Below are positions 44,269 through 54,220 of a stretch of 64,000 bases of DNA, piece after piece (position 1 is the stretch's first letter; the number at the start of each line of letters is the position of its first letter). Below the pieces are notes generated by a model, which made no database searches, was not told the origin of the DNA, and saw only the letters and a program-made list of their open reading frames with translations. Source of the stretch: Robinsoniella peoriensis (GTDB lineage Bacteria; Bacillota; Clostridia; Lachnospirales; Lachnospiraceae); assembly GCF_042680125.1 (NCBI RefSeq), contig NZ_JBHTNY010000018.1; one strand, written 5' to 3'. Both the position numbers and the translations under genes were made by a program.

Positions 44269-47200
44269 ATGAAATGGAGAGGTTTTTGTAAAAGGGTACT
44301 TGCCCTGGTATTAGCAGTTGTCATGGTACTTGGCATTGTACCGGTTACATCCCTGAAAGTACAGGCGAAAGCGTGGGATCCGAATAAGGCTAATGAAAAT
44401 CTGGAGATACGATTCTGGGAAGATCAGCAGCCGGGAGTGAGATTTTATATTAATGCGGGCGCAAGGTATATACTGGAGCATGTAAAAGAACCCAGCGTAG
44501 GAACCAATAACGGAGAATGGTCGGTTATGGATTTGCTGCGAGGGATGTATATTGGCGCAGATTATATGAATTATATTGAAGATGGATATTTTAATGATTA
44601 TCTGAAAAGGGTTGAGCAATATGTGATTGATAGGGATGGTGTATTACATTTTGCTAAATCGACAGAATGGTCCAGAGTGATTCTGGCGCTGAGTGCACTT
44701 GGATATGATATAACGGATGTGGGAGGATATAATTTTATTGATAAATTTTCTTCCTCATACCAATTTTCGTATTTGCAGGGGCTTAACGGTCCGATCTGGG
44801 AAGTAATTGCTATGAACACCGGAGAGTATTCTTTTATTAAGAATCCGATTGGTGCAGAACCTGGGGACGTAAATAACTATGGCAGATTGTTGGAATTTAT
44901 TTTGAAGTTAGAATTACAACATAAGGATGGTTCAAAAGGAGGATTTGCGCTGACTGGCAATGTTCCTGACCCGGATATGACAGGAATGGCTCTTCAGGCA
45001 TTGGCACCTTATTATTTAGATCAGGCTAAATATGAGAAAACCGGTTCAGCTGTTTCTTATATGGAGTTTAAGAAAGTGGTAGAACGGGGAATCTTTGAGC
45101 TAAGTAAATTACAAGCGGCAAATGGAGCATTTAAAGGATGGGGAAATGTAAATGCAGAATCTACGGTACAGGTGATTGTGGCGTTGACAGCACTGGGGAT
45201 TGATCCAAAATCATCTGATGTAGAACTGCCGAACATCGGTAAAAGCTGTAGTTTTATCCAGAAAGGGATGGTTCAGGATGGAGTTTATACCAATAATATG
45301 ATTGACGCCCTTCTAACTTTCTGGGCTTCCAGAAGTGGTGCTTCACCGGGATCGGGTGGATTCAAGCACGTTACAGCAGGAGATGACGGAGGCGGTGGTT
45401 CCGGAACTGTTGTAAACGGGATGGCTACAGATCAGGCAGTCTATGGTTTAATTGCATATGACCGTTTTAAAAATGGTGAAAACTCTTTATACGATATGAC
45501 AGATATGATTGACGGCAGTTATCAGGAAATGGCACCAGCATCTTTTACGGTAAATTTTGACGGTAATGATCATGCCGAGAATTTTGTGGAAGAGCATAGT
45601 CCATATGCCGAGGTGAAAATGCCGGTAGTATCCGTTACAGGCGATGAAGAATTAATCGGCTGGAATACAAAGCAGGATGGAACCGGAAGCTTTTATCAGC
45701 CAGGGGAAATACTGTCTATGCCGGAGCAGGATATTACATTATATGCACAGTATGGTAAAAATAAATATACAATAAAGGTTGTGTTAAATGAAGGTACACT
45801 TGCACCCGGTATTGTAATACCGAATATTTATACTCCTTATACAGAAACGATTATCTTGCCGACTGCAGAACAGATAACGAAAAACGGATGTATCTTTAAA
45901 GGATGGTATAAAAATCCTTCATTTACAGGTACTCCTATTACGGAAATAACAAAGGGAAGTTACGGAGACATGACACTATATGCAAAGTGGATTGTTGATT
46001 ATGTTTCAGGCTTGAATGAATTCTTTGCTATTATTAATAAGTTGAATGTGCAGGCGATTACTATTTCAGACCGTTCAAAAATACTGCGTGCAAGAGAAAT
46101 ATATGATGGGCTGTATGCAGTGCAGCAGGCGGTGATAGATAGCAAATACTATCGGAAACTGCTGAGGGCAGAGGAGAAACTTGCTGCTTTAGAAGCAAGT
46201 ATGGAAGAAAGTAAAATAGTAATCGAATTGATTAACAACTTAGGTAATGAGATTACGCTGCAGGATGTAAAAGCTATTTCAGAAGCAAGGGCTGCATATG
46301 ATGCTCTTTCAGAAGAAGAGCAGGAGATGATTACAAACTACAGTAAACTGATTGATTTAGAAGCAAAACTGGATGTATTAATTGAAAATGATAATCGGGT
46401 AAAAGAAGTTGAAAAGCTTATTAATTCTATTGGGGATGTCAGCATTGCATCTCAGGAATCGATTGAACAGTCACGGGAAGCTTACAATAATCTCAATGAA
46501 GAACAGAAGGCCCTTGTAAATGAACGCACTTTGCGTCAGCTGGAAACTGCTGAAGAAACACTTTCTGTTTTAAAAGAAAGCGCAGCCAGAATTGCATTGG
46601 TTCAGGAAAAGATTCTGGCAATACCAGATTTACAGGAGTTGAGTTTGGAAGATGACAGTTTCCAATTGATCACAGAGGCACATGCTGCTTATTTAACGCT
46701 TTCAGAAGAAGAAAATTCACAACTGGAAGAAAACATACTTGACCGGCTCGTTTTGTCTGAACAAATTCTTTACGATATGGCACAGAAGTCAGGTTCTGAA
46801 GAAGATTTTAAGGCCGCAAATGAAGTTGTAAATCAGATTACGAGTTTAGGAGGAGTGGCATCTCTTGAGTCAGAAGCTAATATTTTGGGTGCAAGGGCTT
46901 CTTATGAAGCGCTTACGGGCAATGTCCGGAAAGTACTGGTTGAAAATTATTATTCTTTAGTAAGGATTGAAATGGATCTTTCCACTTTAAAAAATGATAA
47001 AGCACTGGCAGCTGAAATGATGGTAAGAATTGCTGCGATAGGAGAAGTTACGTTTGAAAAAGAAAGTGAACTGGTTTCGATTCGCAGGGATTTTGGAAGG
47101 ATGACTGCAAATCAGAAGAAACAGGTGGAAAATTATCAAGTATTAGTTGATGCAGAGATGGTGCTTTCCAATATGAAATACAATAATAAAAAGGCAAAGG

Positions 47201-48372
47201 AAGTACTGGAAAAAATTACGGCTATCGGTACAGTATCAATGGGAAGTAAAGATGCAATTCTGGCAGCCAGAGCAGCATATGATAACCTGAAGGAAGAGCA
47301 GCTTGCCTATATATCACAGCAGGAGTATCAGATTCTGACAGATGCTGAAAAAGAATATGATAGAATTTTCAGCCTTCAGTTGAAAAGCATCGGGCTTAAC
47401 AGTTATCAGATAACCGTAGACGTAGGAAGCAGCGCTAATCTGCAGGTTTCATATAATCCTGTAAATACAATAAATGATAAGACTGTAAAATGGAGCAGCA
47501 GTAACAATAAAGTAGTGACGGTACAAAATGGACAGATCAGAGGAATCAGAAATGGAGAGGCAGCAATTACTGCCAGTGTAGGGAAATTCTCAGTTATGTG
47601 CCGGGTGGTAGTTCAATCACCTCTTAAGGGTCTGACAATTAATCAGACAAATATTGCACTGGTGAAAGGTCAAAACAGCTTATTATCCATTGGATATGTT
47701 CCGGAGAATACTACTTCAGAGCGAAATGCAGTATGGAGCAGCAGTAATCATAAAGTAGCCACCGTTTCGGGAGGCAGAGTCACTGCTCAGGGTGCGGGCA
47801 CCGCAGTAATTTCAGCAAAAGTAGGAAACTTTACAATTCGTTGTAATGTTTCAGTTTCAAATTACAGCCTAACTTATGTTCTTGCAGGAGGAAGCAACCA
47901 TTCGGGTAATCCGGTTGTCTATAATGGGACTTCTGCCATTACTTTAAAGTCTCCCCAAAAAGCAGGCTATCTGTTTAAAGGATGGTATACAGACCGTAAA
48001 TTCAAAAAACAAATTAAAAAGATACAAAAAGGAAACGGCAGTAATTATACACTCTATGCCAAGTGGGAAAAAGTTAAGAAACCTGCTAAGCCTGTAATAA
48101 AAAGTATTTCCAATTCTGGTGCAAAAAAGTTAAAGGTTGTGCTTAAGAAGAAAGTCAAATATGCCCAGGGCTATGAAATTCAATATGCATTAGATAAGCG
48201 TTTTCGAAAGAGTTTGAAAACAGTAACAACAAAAAGCACGAGTAAAACCCTCAAAAAGCTGAAGAAGAAAAAGACATATTATGTTCGTGTACGGGCATAC
48301 CGTAAAGATTCTATGGGTAAATATATCTATAGTTCTTATAGCTTAACTAAGAAATTAAAGATTAAGAAATAA
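44269..48372 (+). CDS. Secreted alpha6/alpha6-barrel protein with seven-repeat helical stalk
   Basis: This 1,367-residue protein has a signal peptide (about residues 1-35), then at once an intrinsic-factor-like alpha6/alpha6 barrel (about 36-412): TEWSRVILALSALGYDITDV, DPDMTGMALQALAPYY, ESTVQVIVALTALGIDP, NGMATDQAVYGLIAYDR. Two InlB repeats (about 424-577) follow. Next is a helical region (about 578-1035) of seven repeats of about 52 residues, each with a pattern like (A/S)RAAYDALSEEEQ-x-x-(I/V)-x-N-Y. Two Big_2 domains, another InlB repeat and a Lys-rich Fn3 domain complete it. The order suggests a capture head on a long rod. GAAGGAGG precedes the ATG. It is second in the riboswitch 3 unit, between two DUF4430 genes. 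Confidence 0.85.
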   Translation: MKWRGFCKRVLALVLAVVMVLGIVPVTSLKVQAKAWDPNKANENLEIRFWEDQQPGVRFYINAGARYILEHVKEPSVGTNNGEWSVMDLLRGMYIGADYMNYIEDGYFNDYLKRVEQYVIDRDGVLHFAKSTEWSRVILALSALGYDITDVGGYNFIDKFSSSYQFSYLQGLNGPIWEVIAMNTGEYSFIKNPIGAEPGDVNNYGRLLEFILKLELQHKDGSKGGFALTGNVPDPDMTGMALQALAPYYLDQAKYEKTGSAVSYMEFKKVVERGIFELSKLQAANGAFKGWGNVNAESTVQVIVALTALGIDPKSSDVELPNIGKSCSFIQKGMVQDGVYTNNMIDALLTFWASRSGASPGSGGFKHVTAGDDGGGGSGTVVNGMATDQAVYGLIAYDRFKNGENSLYDMTDMIDGSYQEMAPASFTVNFDGNDHAENFVEEHSPYAEVKMPVVSVTGDEELIGWNTKQDGTGSFYQPGEILSMPEQDITLYAQYGKNKYTIKVVLNEGTLAPGIVIPNIYTPYTETIILPTAEQITKNGCIFKGWYKNPSFTGTPITEITKGSYGDMTLYAKWIVDYVSGLNEFFAIINKLNVQAITISDRSKILRAREIYDGLYAVQQAVIDSKYYRKLLRAEEKLAALEASMEESKIVIELINNLGNEITLQDVKAISEARAAYDALSEEEQEMITNYSKLIDLEAKLDVLIENDNRVKEVEKLINSIGDVSIASQESIEQSREAYNNLNEEQKALVNERTLRQLETAEETLSVLKESAARIALVQEKILAIPDLQELSLEDDSFQLITEAHAAYLTLSEEENSQLEENILDRLVLSEQILYDMAQKSGSEEDFKAANEVVNQITSLGGVASLESEANILGARASYEALTGNVRKVLVENYYSLVRIEMDLSTLKNDKALAAEMMVRIAAIGEVTFEKESELVSIRRDFGRMTANQKKQVENYQVLVDAEMVLSNMKYNNKKAKEVLEKITAIGTVSMGSKDAILAARAAYDNLKEEQLAYISQQEYQILTDAEKEYDRIFSLQLKSIGLNSYQITVDVGSSANLQVSYNPVNTINDKTVKWSSSNNKVVTVQNGQIRGIRNGEAAITASVGKFSVMCRVVVQSPLKGLTINQTNIALVKGQNSLLSIGYVPENTTSERNAVWSSSNHKVATVSGGRVTAQGAGTAVISAKVGNFTIRCNVSVSNYSLTYVLAGGSNHSGNPVVYNGTSAITLKSPQKAGYLFKGWYTDRKFKKQIKKIQKGNGSNYTLYAKWEKVKKPAKPVIKSISNSGAKKLKVVLKKKVKYAQGYEIQYALDKRFRKSLKTVTTKSTSKTLKKLKKKKTYYVRVRAYRKDSMGKYIYSSYSLTKKLKIKK

Positions 48373-48385
48373 TGAGGTGAAATAG

Positions 48386-50578
48386 ATGGGAAAACTTTGG
48401 TCATATTTTAAGGACTGCATAAAAAAGCATAGAAGCGCATCAACGGGTGTCACAACTCTTCTGGTAATTATTCTGTTTTCCGTTACGTTTATTAATGCCC
48501 TTAGCAGCCAGGCTTCAGCTGTTCCATCCAACCCAATCCAGGGACTGTCTAAGGACAGCTCCCTGGTAAAATTGACAAGTCCAAATGAAGTGGTACCAAC
48601 TTTACCCAAGGGGATAACAGCTGCAACAACATCCTCTGTAAATTCTGAACCTGATGAAGACCAGAACAATTCAGAAAGCAAAAAGAAGAATAGTGATAAT
48701 AAAACAGATAACAAGCAGGGACAGACTGCTGATGCAGGAAAACCAACAGATAGTAATGGCACAAATGGCAATGGAGGTAGTAGCGGAAACAATAATTCCG
48801 GTGGGTCAAATGGTCAAAGTGGAAATGGCAACGGAGAAAACAATGGTAATGGACCTGGGGATAAAGGAAAAGAAAATGGGAATAAAGAGCTGGGACCAAA
48901 AGGTGAGCAGCAAAATGAATATTTCAAGACAACAATTATTGACGGTGAAACAGTGACTAGGAGCAGCTATTCATTTGCAATAACTCAGATAAATAAGGAA
49001 CTGAACATAAGAAATGTATCTGTAAAGGTAAACAGCGGGGAGGATTTTGAATTTACAGGCAATGTAGTACTTTTACCGGGAGAAAATAAGATAAAAGTGT
49101 CTGTTACTTATCGTGATAAAGAAAAAAAGATCTTTACCGTATCGAAAACTTATACAGTATATTTAGAGTTGGTAAAAATTCAATTGCACTGTAACATAAA
49201 CAATGGAGATACCGTTACAAAGAGCAGTTACAGATTCACTGCTTATGCAGAAGCCGCCGGAAAAGAAATTCCCGTTTCGGTTTCCCTGAACGGAAAATCG
49301 GTTAATTCAGAGTCCAGTGAATATGAGGTAAAGCTTCAGGAAGGGAAAAATCAGTTTGTTATATCTACGGTCAGTGGTGAGAGCAGGGAGGAAAAAAAGT
49401 ATACCATTACCTATAATAAACCCATTAGTGACTGGTCAATCAGTACAAATTTATGGGATTTTGAAGTAGTGGATGTGCCTGAAATTACATTTTATGCACA
49501 TGGGCTGAGAGGCTCACAAGAAGTGGGAATGCTAGTATTATGTGAAGGTAATGAAATTCCTGTTGATGAAAATGGTAATTATACGGTCTCTTTTGAAGTT
49601 AATAGAACATACACATTTGATTTATATGCTGTAGACGGAAATGAACGTTCTAAAAGAACGTCAATTGATGTGACGTATACATTTGCTGTAGATGAGGATG
49701 GTGAAGAAATTGATCCTTTTAAACCTACAATTATAACTGATTTATTCGAAATAGAACAAAATGAAGTAAAAGTTCCAGGGAAATTTAGTTTTTATATATC
49801 TTGTAAGGATTATAAAGGAAATTATATTACAGCAGAAAATTTCAAGGTATTTGTAAATGGTGAAGAAATAATGTATGTACAACCCAATGTGGATAAGACT
49901 TCATATAATGTTGATTTAAATCCTGGACCAAATACAATAGAAATATACGCTTATGATATAAACAATAATAAAACTGGTTTTAAACGTATAATCATTACAT
50001 CAGATCCGGATCTTCCATCAGATGGTGAAAAGATCGTAGGAACAATTCACGTATCCATGGAAGCCACAACAGTTGGCGTAGCGAATATATTTAATGAAAC
50101 GGTTGATATAAAAGAGGGAGTAAACCTGGCTCATATAATAGATCCTATTTTACAAAATTATAATATAGTTGCTAATTCTTCGGGATCATTAGATGAAGGT
50201 TATTATCTGGAAAGGATCAATACGGATTATGAATTATTCAGCAAACCGGCAATTCCGGAAGATTTAAAAGAAAAATTACTGGAATGGGATAATGGAACCG
50301 GAGTAGTATTTCGTGAAAAATATTTAGGAAATAACAGCCTTGGTGAATTTGATTTCACAATAGGCTCCGGTTGGATGTACATGGTAAATGGAGAATATCC
50401 AAATCTGGGCTTTGCGCAGTATTATCCAAAAGACGGTGACGACATCCGCATCCGTTTCACCCTCGCATACGGCAAGGACATCGGCGGCGGCGACGCAATG
50501 GGCGGTAATAATCCGCCACCAGATGGCAATCAAAACGGCACCGACACCGGATCAGTCGTCTGGGATAAGGAGTGGTAA
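48386..50578 (+). CDS. Membrane-anchored or secreted DUF4430 protein with Gly/Asn-rich linker
   Basis: This 730-residue protein begins with a basic stretch and a hydrophobic segment (TLLVIILFSVTFINALSSQA, about residues 23-42). That segment is either a signal peptide or an N-terminal anchor; no lipobox is seen. A low-complexity Asn/Gly/Ser/Lys linker (about residues 85-180) spans to several Ig-like beta domains. The C-terminal DUF4430 domain (about 550-710) has KEGVNLAHIIDPILQN, LGEFDFTIGSGWMYMVNGEYP, KDGDDIRIRFTLAYG and DIGGGDAMGG. It follows the barrel gene by 13 bases and ends just before the next barrel gene (50584). The long flexible linker would let the domain reach out from the membrane. 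Confidence 0.83.
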   Translation: MGKLWSYFKDCIKKHRSASTGVTTLLVIILFSVTFINALSSQASAVPSNPIQGLSKDSSLVKLTSPNEVVPTLPKGITAATTSSVNSEPDEDQNNSESKKKNSDNKTDNKQGQTADAGKPTDSNGTNGNGGSSGNNNSGGSNGQSGNGNGENNGNGPGDKGKENGNKELGPKGEQQNEYFKTTIIDGETVTRSSYSFAITQINKELNIRNVSVKVNSGEDFEFTGNVVLLPGENKIKVSVTYRDKEKKIFTVSKTYTVYLELVKIQLHCNINNGDTVTKSSYRFTAYAEAAGKEIPVSVSLNGKSVNSESSEYEVKLQEGKNQFVISTVSGESREEKKYTITYNKPISDWSISTNLWDFEVVDVPEITFYAHGLRGSQEVGMLVLCEGNEIPVDENGNYTVSFEVNRTYTFDLYAVDGNERSKRTSIDVTYTFAVDEDGEEIDPFKPTIITDLFEIEQNEVKVPGKFSFYISCKDYKGNYITAENFKVFVNGEEIMYVQPNVDKTSYNVDLNPGPNTIEIYAYDINNNKTGFKRIIITSDPDLPSDGEKIVGTIHVSMEATTVGVANIFNETVDIKEGVNLAHIIDPILQNYNIVANSSGSLDEGYYLERINTDYELFSKPAIPEDLKEKLLEWDNGTGVVFREKYLGNNSLGEFDFTIGSGWMYMVNGEYPNLGFAQYYPKDGDDIRIRFTLAYGKDIGGGDAMGGNNPPPDGNQNGTDTGSVVWDKEW

Positions 50579-50583
50579 TCATC

Positions 50584-52587
50584 ATGAGATTAAAAATGAA
50601 CGCAGATAAATTAATAAAGAAGCTTCTGGTAATGTGTACTGCCTGCTGTCTCCTTGCAGGTATATTCACAATTACTGCAGAAGCATCCCACAAAGATTAT
50701 ACCCCGGACGAACTGTTAAATGTCATGGAGGGCATTATAAACTGGCGCAAAGCCATTTCAGGCGTCAGCATGGATGAACCTCTGATGTCAGAAGTCTTTT
50801 TAGACAGTGTGGGATCTACCTCAGGGGATTGGGCAGCTATTGGCATAGGCAGAAGTGGATATGCAGATGATTACAATGCTTATATTGCCGTTACGGCAGC
50901 GTATATCAGTAAATCCTATCAGGAAAATGGATATTTAGACCGTACAAAAGCGACGGAATGGCAGAGAATCGCACTTGCGGTGCTGTCAGCAGGAGGAGAT
51001 CCGGTTTCCATAGGAGAGGATCAGGAGGGCAATCCAGTTGATCTGGTGGCAGATGGCAGCTATAATCGGGGAAAGGTAATGTCACTGGGTATACAGGGAA
51101 CTAACGGACTGATCTTCGGACTTCTGCTCATGGATAGCATGCGTTATGATATTCCGGCGGATGCGGCAGATACGAGAGAGGGTTTGCTGGAGAGGATTCT
51201 CAGCAGCCAGATTAAGGATGGCGGGTTTAATCTGACATCCTTAGATGCTCAATCGGATGTGGATATGACTGCCATGGCACTTCAGGCATTGGCACCTTAC
51301 TATAACAGTGAGAAGACCTATCGTTATGTGCAGCAGGGAACGAAGCAGGGAACAAAGCAGGGAACGAAGCAGGAACAGGAAAAAAGTGTCCGGCAGGTTG
51401 TGGACGAAGCCCTGCAATTCCTCTCAGCCAGCCAGCAGGAATCGGGCGGCTTCACAAGCTGGGGATCGGAGAATTCGGAAAGCTGTTCCCAGGTATTGAT
51501 CGCTTTGGCAAGTCTGGGCATCGATCCCGGAAATGATCAGCGGTTTATTAAAAATGGAAATACCGTCATTGATGGGTTGATGCAGTACCATATGGAAGAA
51601 GGGGGATTCATCCATTCCAAAGAATTTGATGAGGAGAACCCCAATGCCGACCCGGATAAATCCAATACCATGGCAAGTGACCAGGCATTATGTGCGCTGA
51701 CAGCTCTGTGCCGCTTCTATGGGGGAATGCGGAATTTCTATGATTTCCGTCCGGAACAGACAGCGGAATTAAAAAAACAGATATCGGATTTGGAAACCCG
51801 GATACATAACCTGAAGGAAGATACATCACCAGAGGAAATCACAGCGGTTTACGATGCATATGAACAAATTCCGCCAGAAGAAAGAAGCTATGTTTACTCC
51901 TATGCTGTCCTGGCAGATAAAATGGCTGAAAATGGGATTGCAAACAACACGGAGCCATTGTCTGAACATATGGGGGTGAATACAAAGGGAAATGGTTCAG
52001 TCACATCTCTCTTTGGACAGGACCTTGACATGTCCGCAAATATCCATTTTACAGATGAAGATGCAAAAAAAGTAGAAAGTCTGCCCGATCCCATTACCAG
52101 CGAATCTTACGTGGAAGTCGTTACGCTCCTGGACAAATACCGAAAGTCCGATAATAAAGAGGACTATAAGCAGTATAAAGAAAAACTGGAAGAAAAATCA
52201 CAGGAGATCGACCAGATTAAAGAAACGATAAAATCAATTAATGAAGAAGTAACAAAGAAGCTGTATCCACTGGACAAAATATCCTTAAAAGACAGGGAAG
52301 AAGTGAAGCAAATACAAAATAAAATCGAAAGCCTCAGTGCCTATGACCGGACAAAGATCTTACAATATGAGGATATTGTACAGGCAAATGTAAGAATTAA
52401 GAATCAGATAACGGCTATAATTGTGGCAGCTTTCTTCGGAATTTGTGTGATTATTCTGGTTGTGATTGTAGTAATTCGCATGAGCAGGAGGAAACGGCGA
52501 AAGAATGAGAAATTTATGAAAGACAATAACGATGATGAAGAAGATGAAGAAGACTATGAAGAAAACGAAGATAAGCCACGAAGGTGA
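50584..52587 (+). CDS. Membrane-anchored alpha6/alpha6-barrel protein (putative B12 receptor half)
   Basis: This 667-residue protein has a signal peptide (ending TAEAS), an intrinsic-factor-like barrel (about residues 25-395) and a helical region. A C-terminal membrane segment (IIVAAFFGICVIILVVIVVI, about 612-632) follows, then RMSRRKRRKNEK and an acidic tail. It is therefore a type I membrane protein with the barrel outside. Barrel signatures are TEWQRIALAVLSAGGDPV, DVDMTAMALQALAPYY, ESCSQVLIALASLGIDP and NTMASDQALCALTALCR. A GTKQ tetrapeptide is repeated three times (near base 51340), a loop insertion. The start at 50584 is preferred to GTG 50572 because the latter overlaps its own ribosome site. 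It is flanked by DUF4430 genes and lies upstream of the ECF importer, to which it may hand B12. Confidence 0.85.
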   Translation: MRLKMNADKLIKKLLVMCTACCLLAGIFTITAEASHKDYTPDELLNVMEGIINWRKAISGVSMDEPLMSEVFLDSVGSTSGDWAAIGIGRSGYADDYNAYIAVTAAYISKSYQENGYLDRTKATEWQRIALAVLSAGGDPVSIGEDQEGNPVDLVADGSYNRGKVMSLGIQGTNGLIFGLLLMDSMRYDIPADAADTREGLLERILSSQIKDGGFNLTSLDAQSDVDMTAMALQALAPYYNSEKTYRYVQQGTKQGTKQGTKQEQEKSVRQVVDEALQFLSASQQESGGFTSWGSENSESCSQVLIALASLGIDPGNDQRFIKNGNTVIDGLMQYHMEEGGFIHSKEFDEENPNADPDKSNTMASDQALCALTALCRFYGGMRNFYDFRPEQTAELKKQISDLETRIHNLKEDTSPEEITAVYDAYEQIPPEERSYVYSYAVLADKMAENGIANNTEPLSEHMGVNTKGNGSVTSLFGQDLDMSANIHFTDEDAKKVESLPDPITSESYVEVVTLLDKYRKSDNKEDYKQYKEKLEEKSQEIDQIKETIKSINEEVTKKLYPLDKISLKDREEVKQIQNKIESLSAYDRTKILQYEDIVQANVRIKNQITAIIVAAFFGICVIILVVIVVIRMSRRKRRKNEKFMKDNNDDEEDEEDYEENEDKPRR

Positions 52588-52675
52588 AGAAGACTATGAT
52601 AACAATTACGGACTGAAAGCATAACGGTTAAGCATTCCATAAAGGTTGAAAAATAGCAATTAGAAAGGAAGTCAC

Positions 52676-52726
52676 AAAGGTTTTTAACCTTTTTTTGCAG
52701 TGACTGTATCACAGAAACTCTGTGAT
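52676..52726 (+). promoter_or_regulatory. Two hairpins between the barrel and DUF4430 genes
   Basis: The first hairpin, AAAGGTT-TTT-AACCTTT followed by TTTT, is enlarged by AGTCAC/GTGACT outside. The second, ATCACAGA-AAC-TCTGTGAT, lies at 52708-52726. The first resembles a weak terminator, so expression of the downstream ECF genes may be reduced relative to the surface proteins. Confidence 0.55.
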
Positions 52727-52743
52727 CGGAAATGGGTATACAA

Positions 52744-53319
52744 ATGAAAAAAGATTTACTGATACTTGCCTTTGCGGCCATCATTATCATTGTTCTGTTT
52801 AAAGGTACAAAGTTCCAGTCTGTGGAAGATTATTACCTCACTCATGTGGACGATATCACAGAAGATTCCCAGACTGTTACATTAAGCATCCGTTGCGATA
52901 CAATCCTGGATAACTGGGATCAGCTTAAACCGGAACTACAGGATGAAAAATACGTTCCGGCAGACGGTGTAATCTTAGCACCGACAAAATATGTACTTCG
53001 TCCGAAGGACACCGTTTTTGATATTTTAAACCGTGCTACGCGCCATGAAAAAATTCATATGGAATATCAGGGGGCACAGGATAACGTTTACGGAAGTGCC
53101 TACATTCAGGGGATAAATTTTCTGTATGAATATTCCTGCGGTCCCCTGAGCGGGTGGATGTACCGGGTAAACGGAGCATTTCCGGATTACGGTTGCAGCC
53201 GTTATAAACCAAAGGATAAGGATATAATCGAATTTGTTTATACCTGTGACCTTGGACGGGATATTGGAGGAAGCTTCGATACGCAAAATGACAGCAAAGC
53301 TACTGAGACAGAAGAATGA
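52744..53319 (+). CDS. Small membrane-tethered DUF4430 protein
   Basis: This 191-residue protein has one hydrophobic N-terminal segment (LLILAFAAIIIIVLF) acting as anchor or signal, and then almost only a DUF4430 domain (about residues 85-178): KDTVFDILNRATRH, YGSAYIQGINFLYEYSCGPL, SGWMYRVNGAFPDYG, KDKDIIEFVYTCDLG and DIGGS. The C terminus is acidic. With no stalk, it would sit close to the membrane. It lies 19 bases before ecfT, so it may be the last extracellular binding step before the importer. The ATG at 52744 is chosen; an ATG at 52732 is also possible. Confidence 0.85.
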   Translation: MKKDLLILAFAAIIIIVLFKGTKFQSVEDYYLTHVDDITEDSQTVTLSIRCDTILDNWDQLKPELQDEKYVPADGVILAPTKYVLRPKDTVFDILNRATRHEKIHMEYQGAQDNVYGSAYIQGINFLYEYSCGPLSGWMYRVNGAFPDYGCSRYKPKDKDIIEFVYTCDLGRDIGGSFDTQNDSKATETEE

Positions 53320-53338
53320 GTAAGCGAAGGAGAAAGAC

Positions 53339-54220
53339 ATGAGCGGTTTTGAAAAATACCATCCGATTGTATTATTTTTATATTATGTATGTGTTATTTT
53401 GTTTACCATGTTTACTGCGCATCCGGTGATTTTACTGTGTACGCTGTTTGGTTCAATTCTCTTTTTTTCCATGCTGCATCCCGCCCGTATTGTGGCGCGC
53501 AACCTGGTATTCTATTTTTTCCTGTTTCTTCTGCTGGCAATCACCAATCCCCTGTTTTCGCATAATGGAGAGACAATTTTATTTTTCATGAACGATAATC
53601 CGGTTACCCTGGAAGCGATTATGTATGGAGGCGCCATTGCCGTTATGATTGTGGGGGTAATGTTCTGGTGTAAATGTATAAACGTCATCATGACATCGGA
53701 TAAGTTTTTGTATCTGTTTGGGAAAACGATTCCGAAATTGTCGCTGGTGCTGTCTATGGCGCTGCGCTTTATTCCACTCTTTAAAGTACAGATCAAAAAA
53801 ATTAACCAGGCACAGAAGGCAATGGGGCTGTATGCCAGGGACAGTAAGTTTGACAAGCTGGGTAGTTCTATGAGGGTATTTGACAGCCTGCTGTCCTGGT
53901 CTCTTGAAAACTCTATTGAAACTGCCGATGCAATGAAAGCGCGAGGATACGGGCTGCCAGGGAGAAAGAATTTTTCTCTTTTCCGGTTTCGGAAGGCAGA
54001 TGTTATTTTAATTACAGCGATTGGGATTATGATGTTTTATATAGGCGGAAATTATTTTGCCGGTAAACTTGATTTTTACTACTACCCGGTTGTCTCCGGG
54101 ATTGGAACGAAAGCCGGAGATATTTGGCGGTATGCTGTCGTTTTATTATTTATGATACTTCCCGGATTACTGGAATTGAAGGAGAAAATACAATGGAAAT
54201 ACTTAAGGTCGAGAATTTAA
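53339..54220 (+). CDS. ecfT: ECF transporter T component (EcfT)
   Basis: This 293-residue integral membrane protein belongs to the CbiQ/EcfT family. It has several N-terminal membrane segments, the coupling region MALRFIPLFKVQIKKINQAQ, and the signature AMKARGYGLPGR (Ala-Arg-Gly motif that contacts the ATPases). EcfT transmits ATP-driven movement to the substrate-binding S component. GGAG precedes the ATG. It lies between the DUF4430 gene and the ATPase gene, overlapping the latter by 28 bases. As a dedicated module within a B12-riboswitch unit, it probably serves corrinoid uptake. Confidence 0.92.
   Translation: MSGFEKYHPIVLFLYYVCVILFTMFTAHPVILLCTLFGSILFFSMLHPARIVARNLVFYFFLFLLLAITNPLFSHNGETILFFMNDNPVTLEAIMYGGAIAVMIVGVMFWCKCINVIMTSDKFLYLFGKTIPKLSLVLSMALRFIPLFKVQIKKINQAQKAMGLYARDSKFDKLGSSMRVFDSLLSWSLENSIETADAMKARGYGLPGRKNFSLFRFRKADVILITAIGIMMFYIGGNYFAGKLDFYYYPVVSGIGTKAGDIWRYAVVLLFMILPGLLELKEKIQWKYLRSRI

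Noticed and set aside
48355..48899. Long minus-strand ORFs opposite the 48386 gene
   Set aside because: Low-complexity antisense of the Gly/Asn-rich linker; no start signals.
35791..52587. Alpha6/alpha6-barrel proteins as squalene/terpene cyclases or prenyltransferases
   Set aside because: The barrel repeats resemble that fold, but the DXDD cyclase motif is not seen, the proteins are secreted or anchored, and the B12 riboswitch and DUF4430 partners fit a binding role better.
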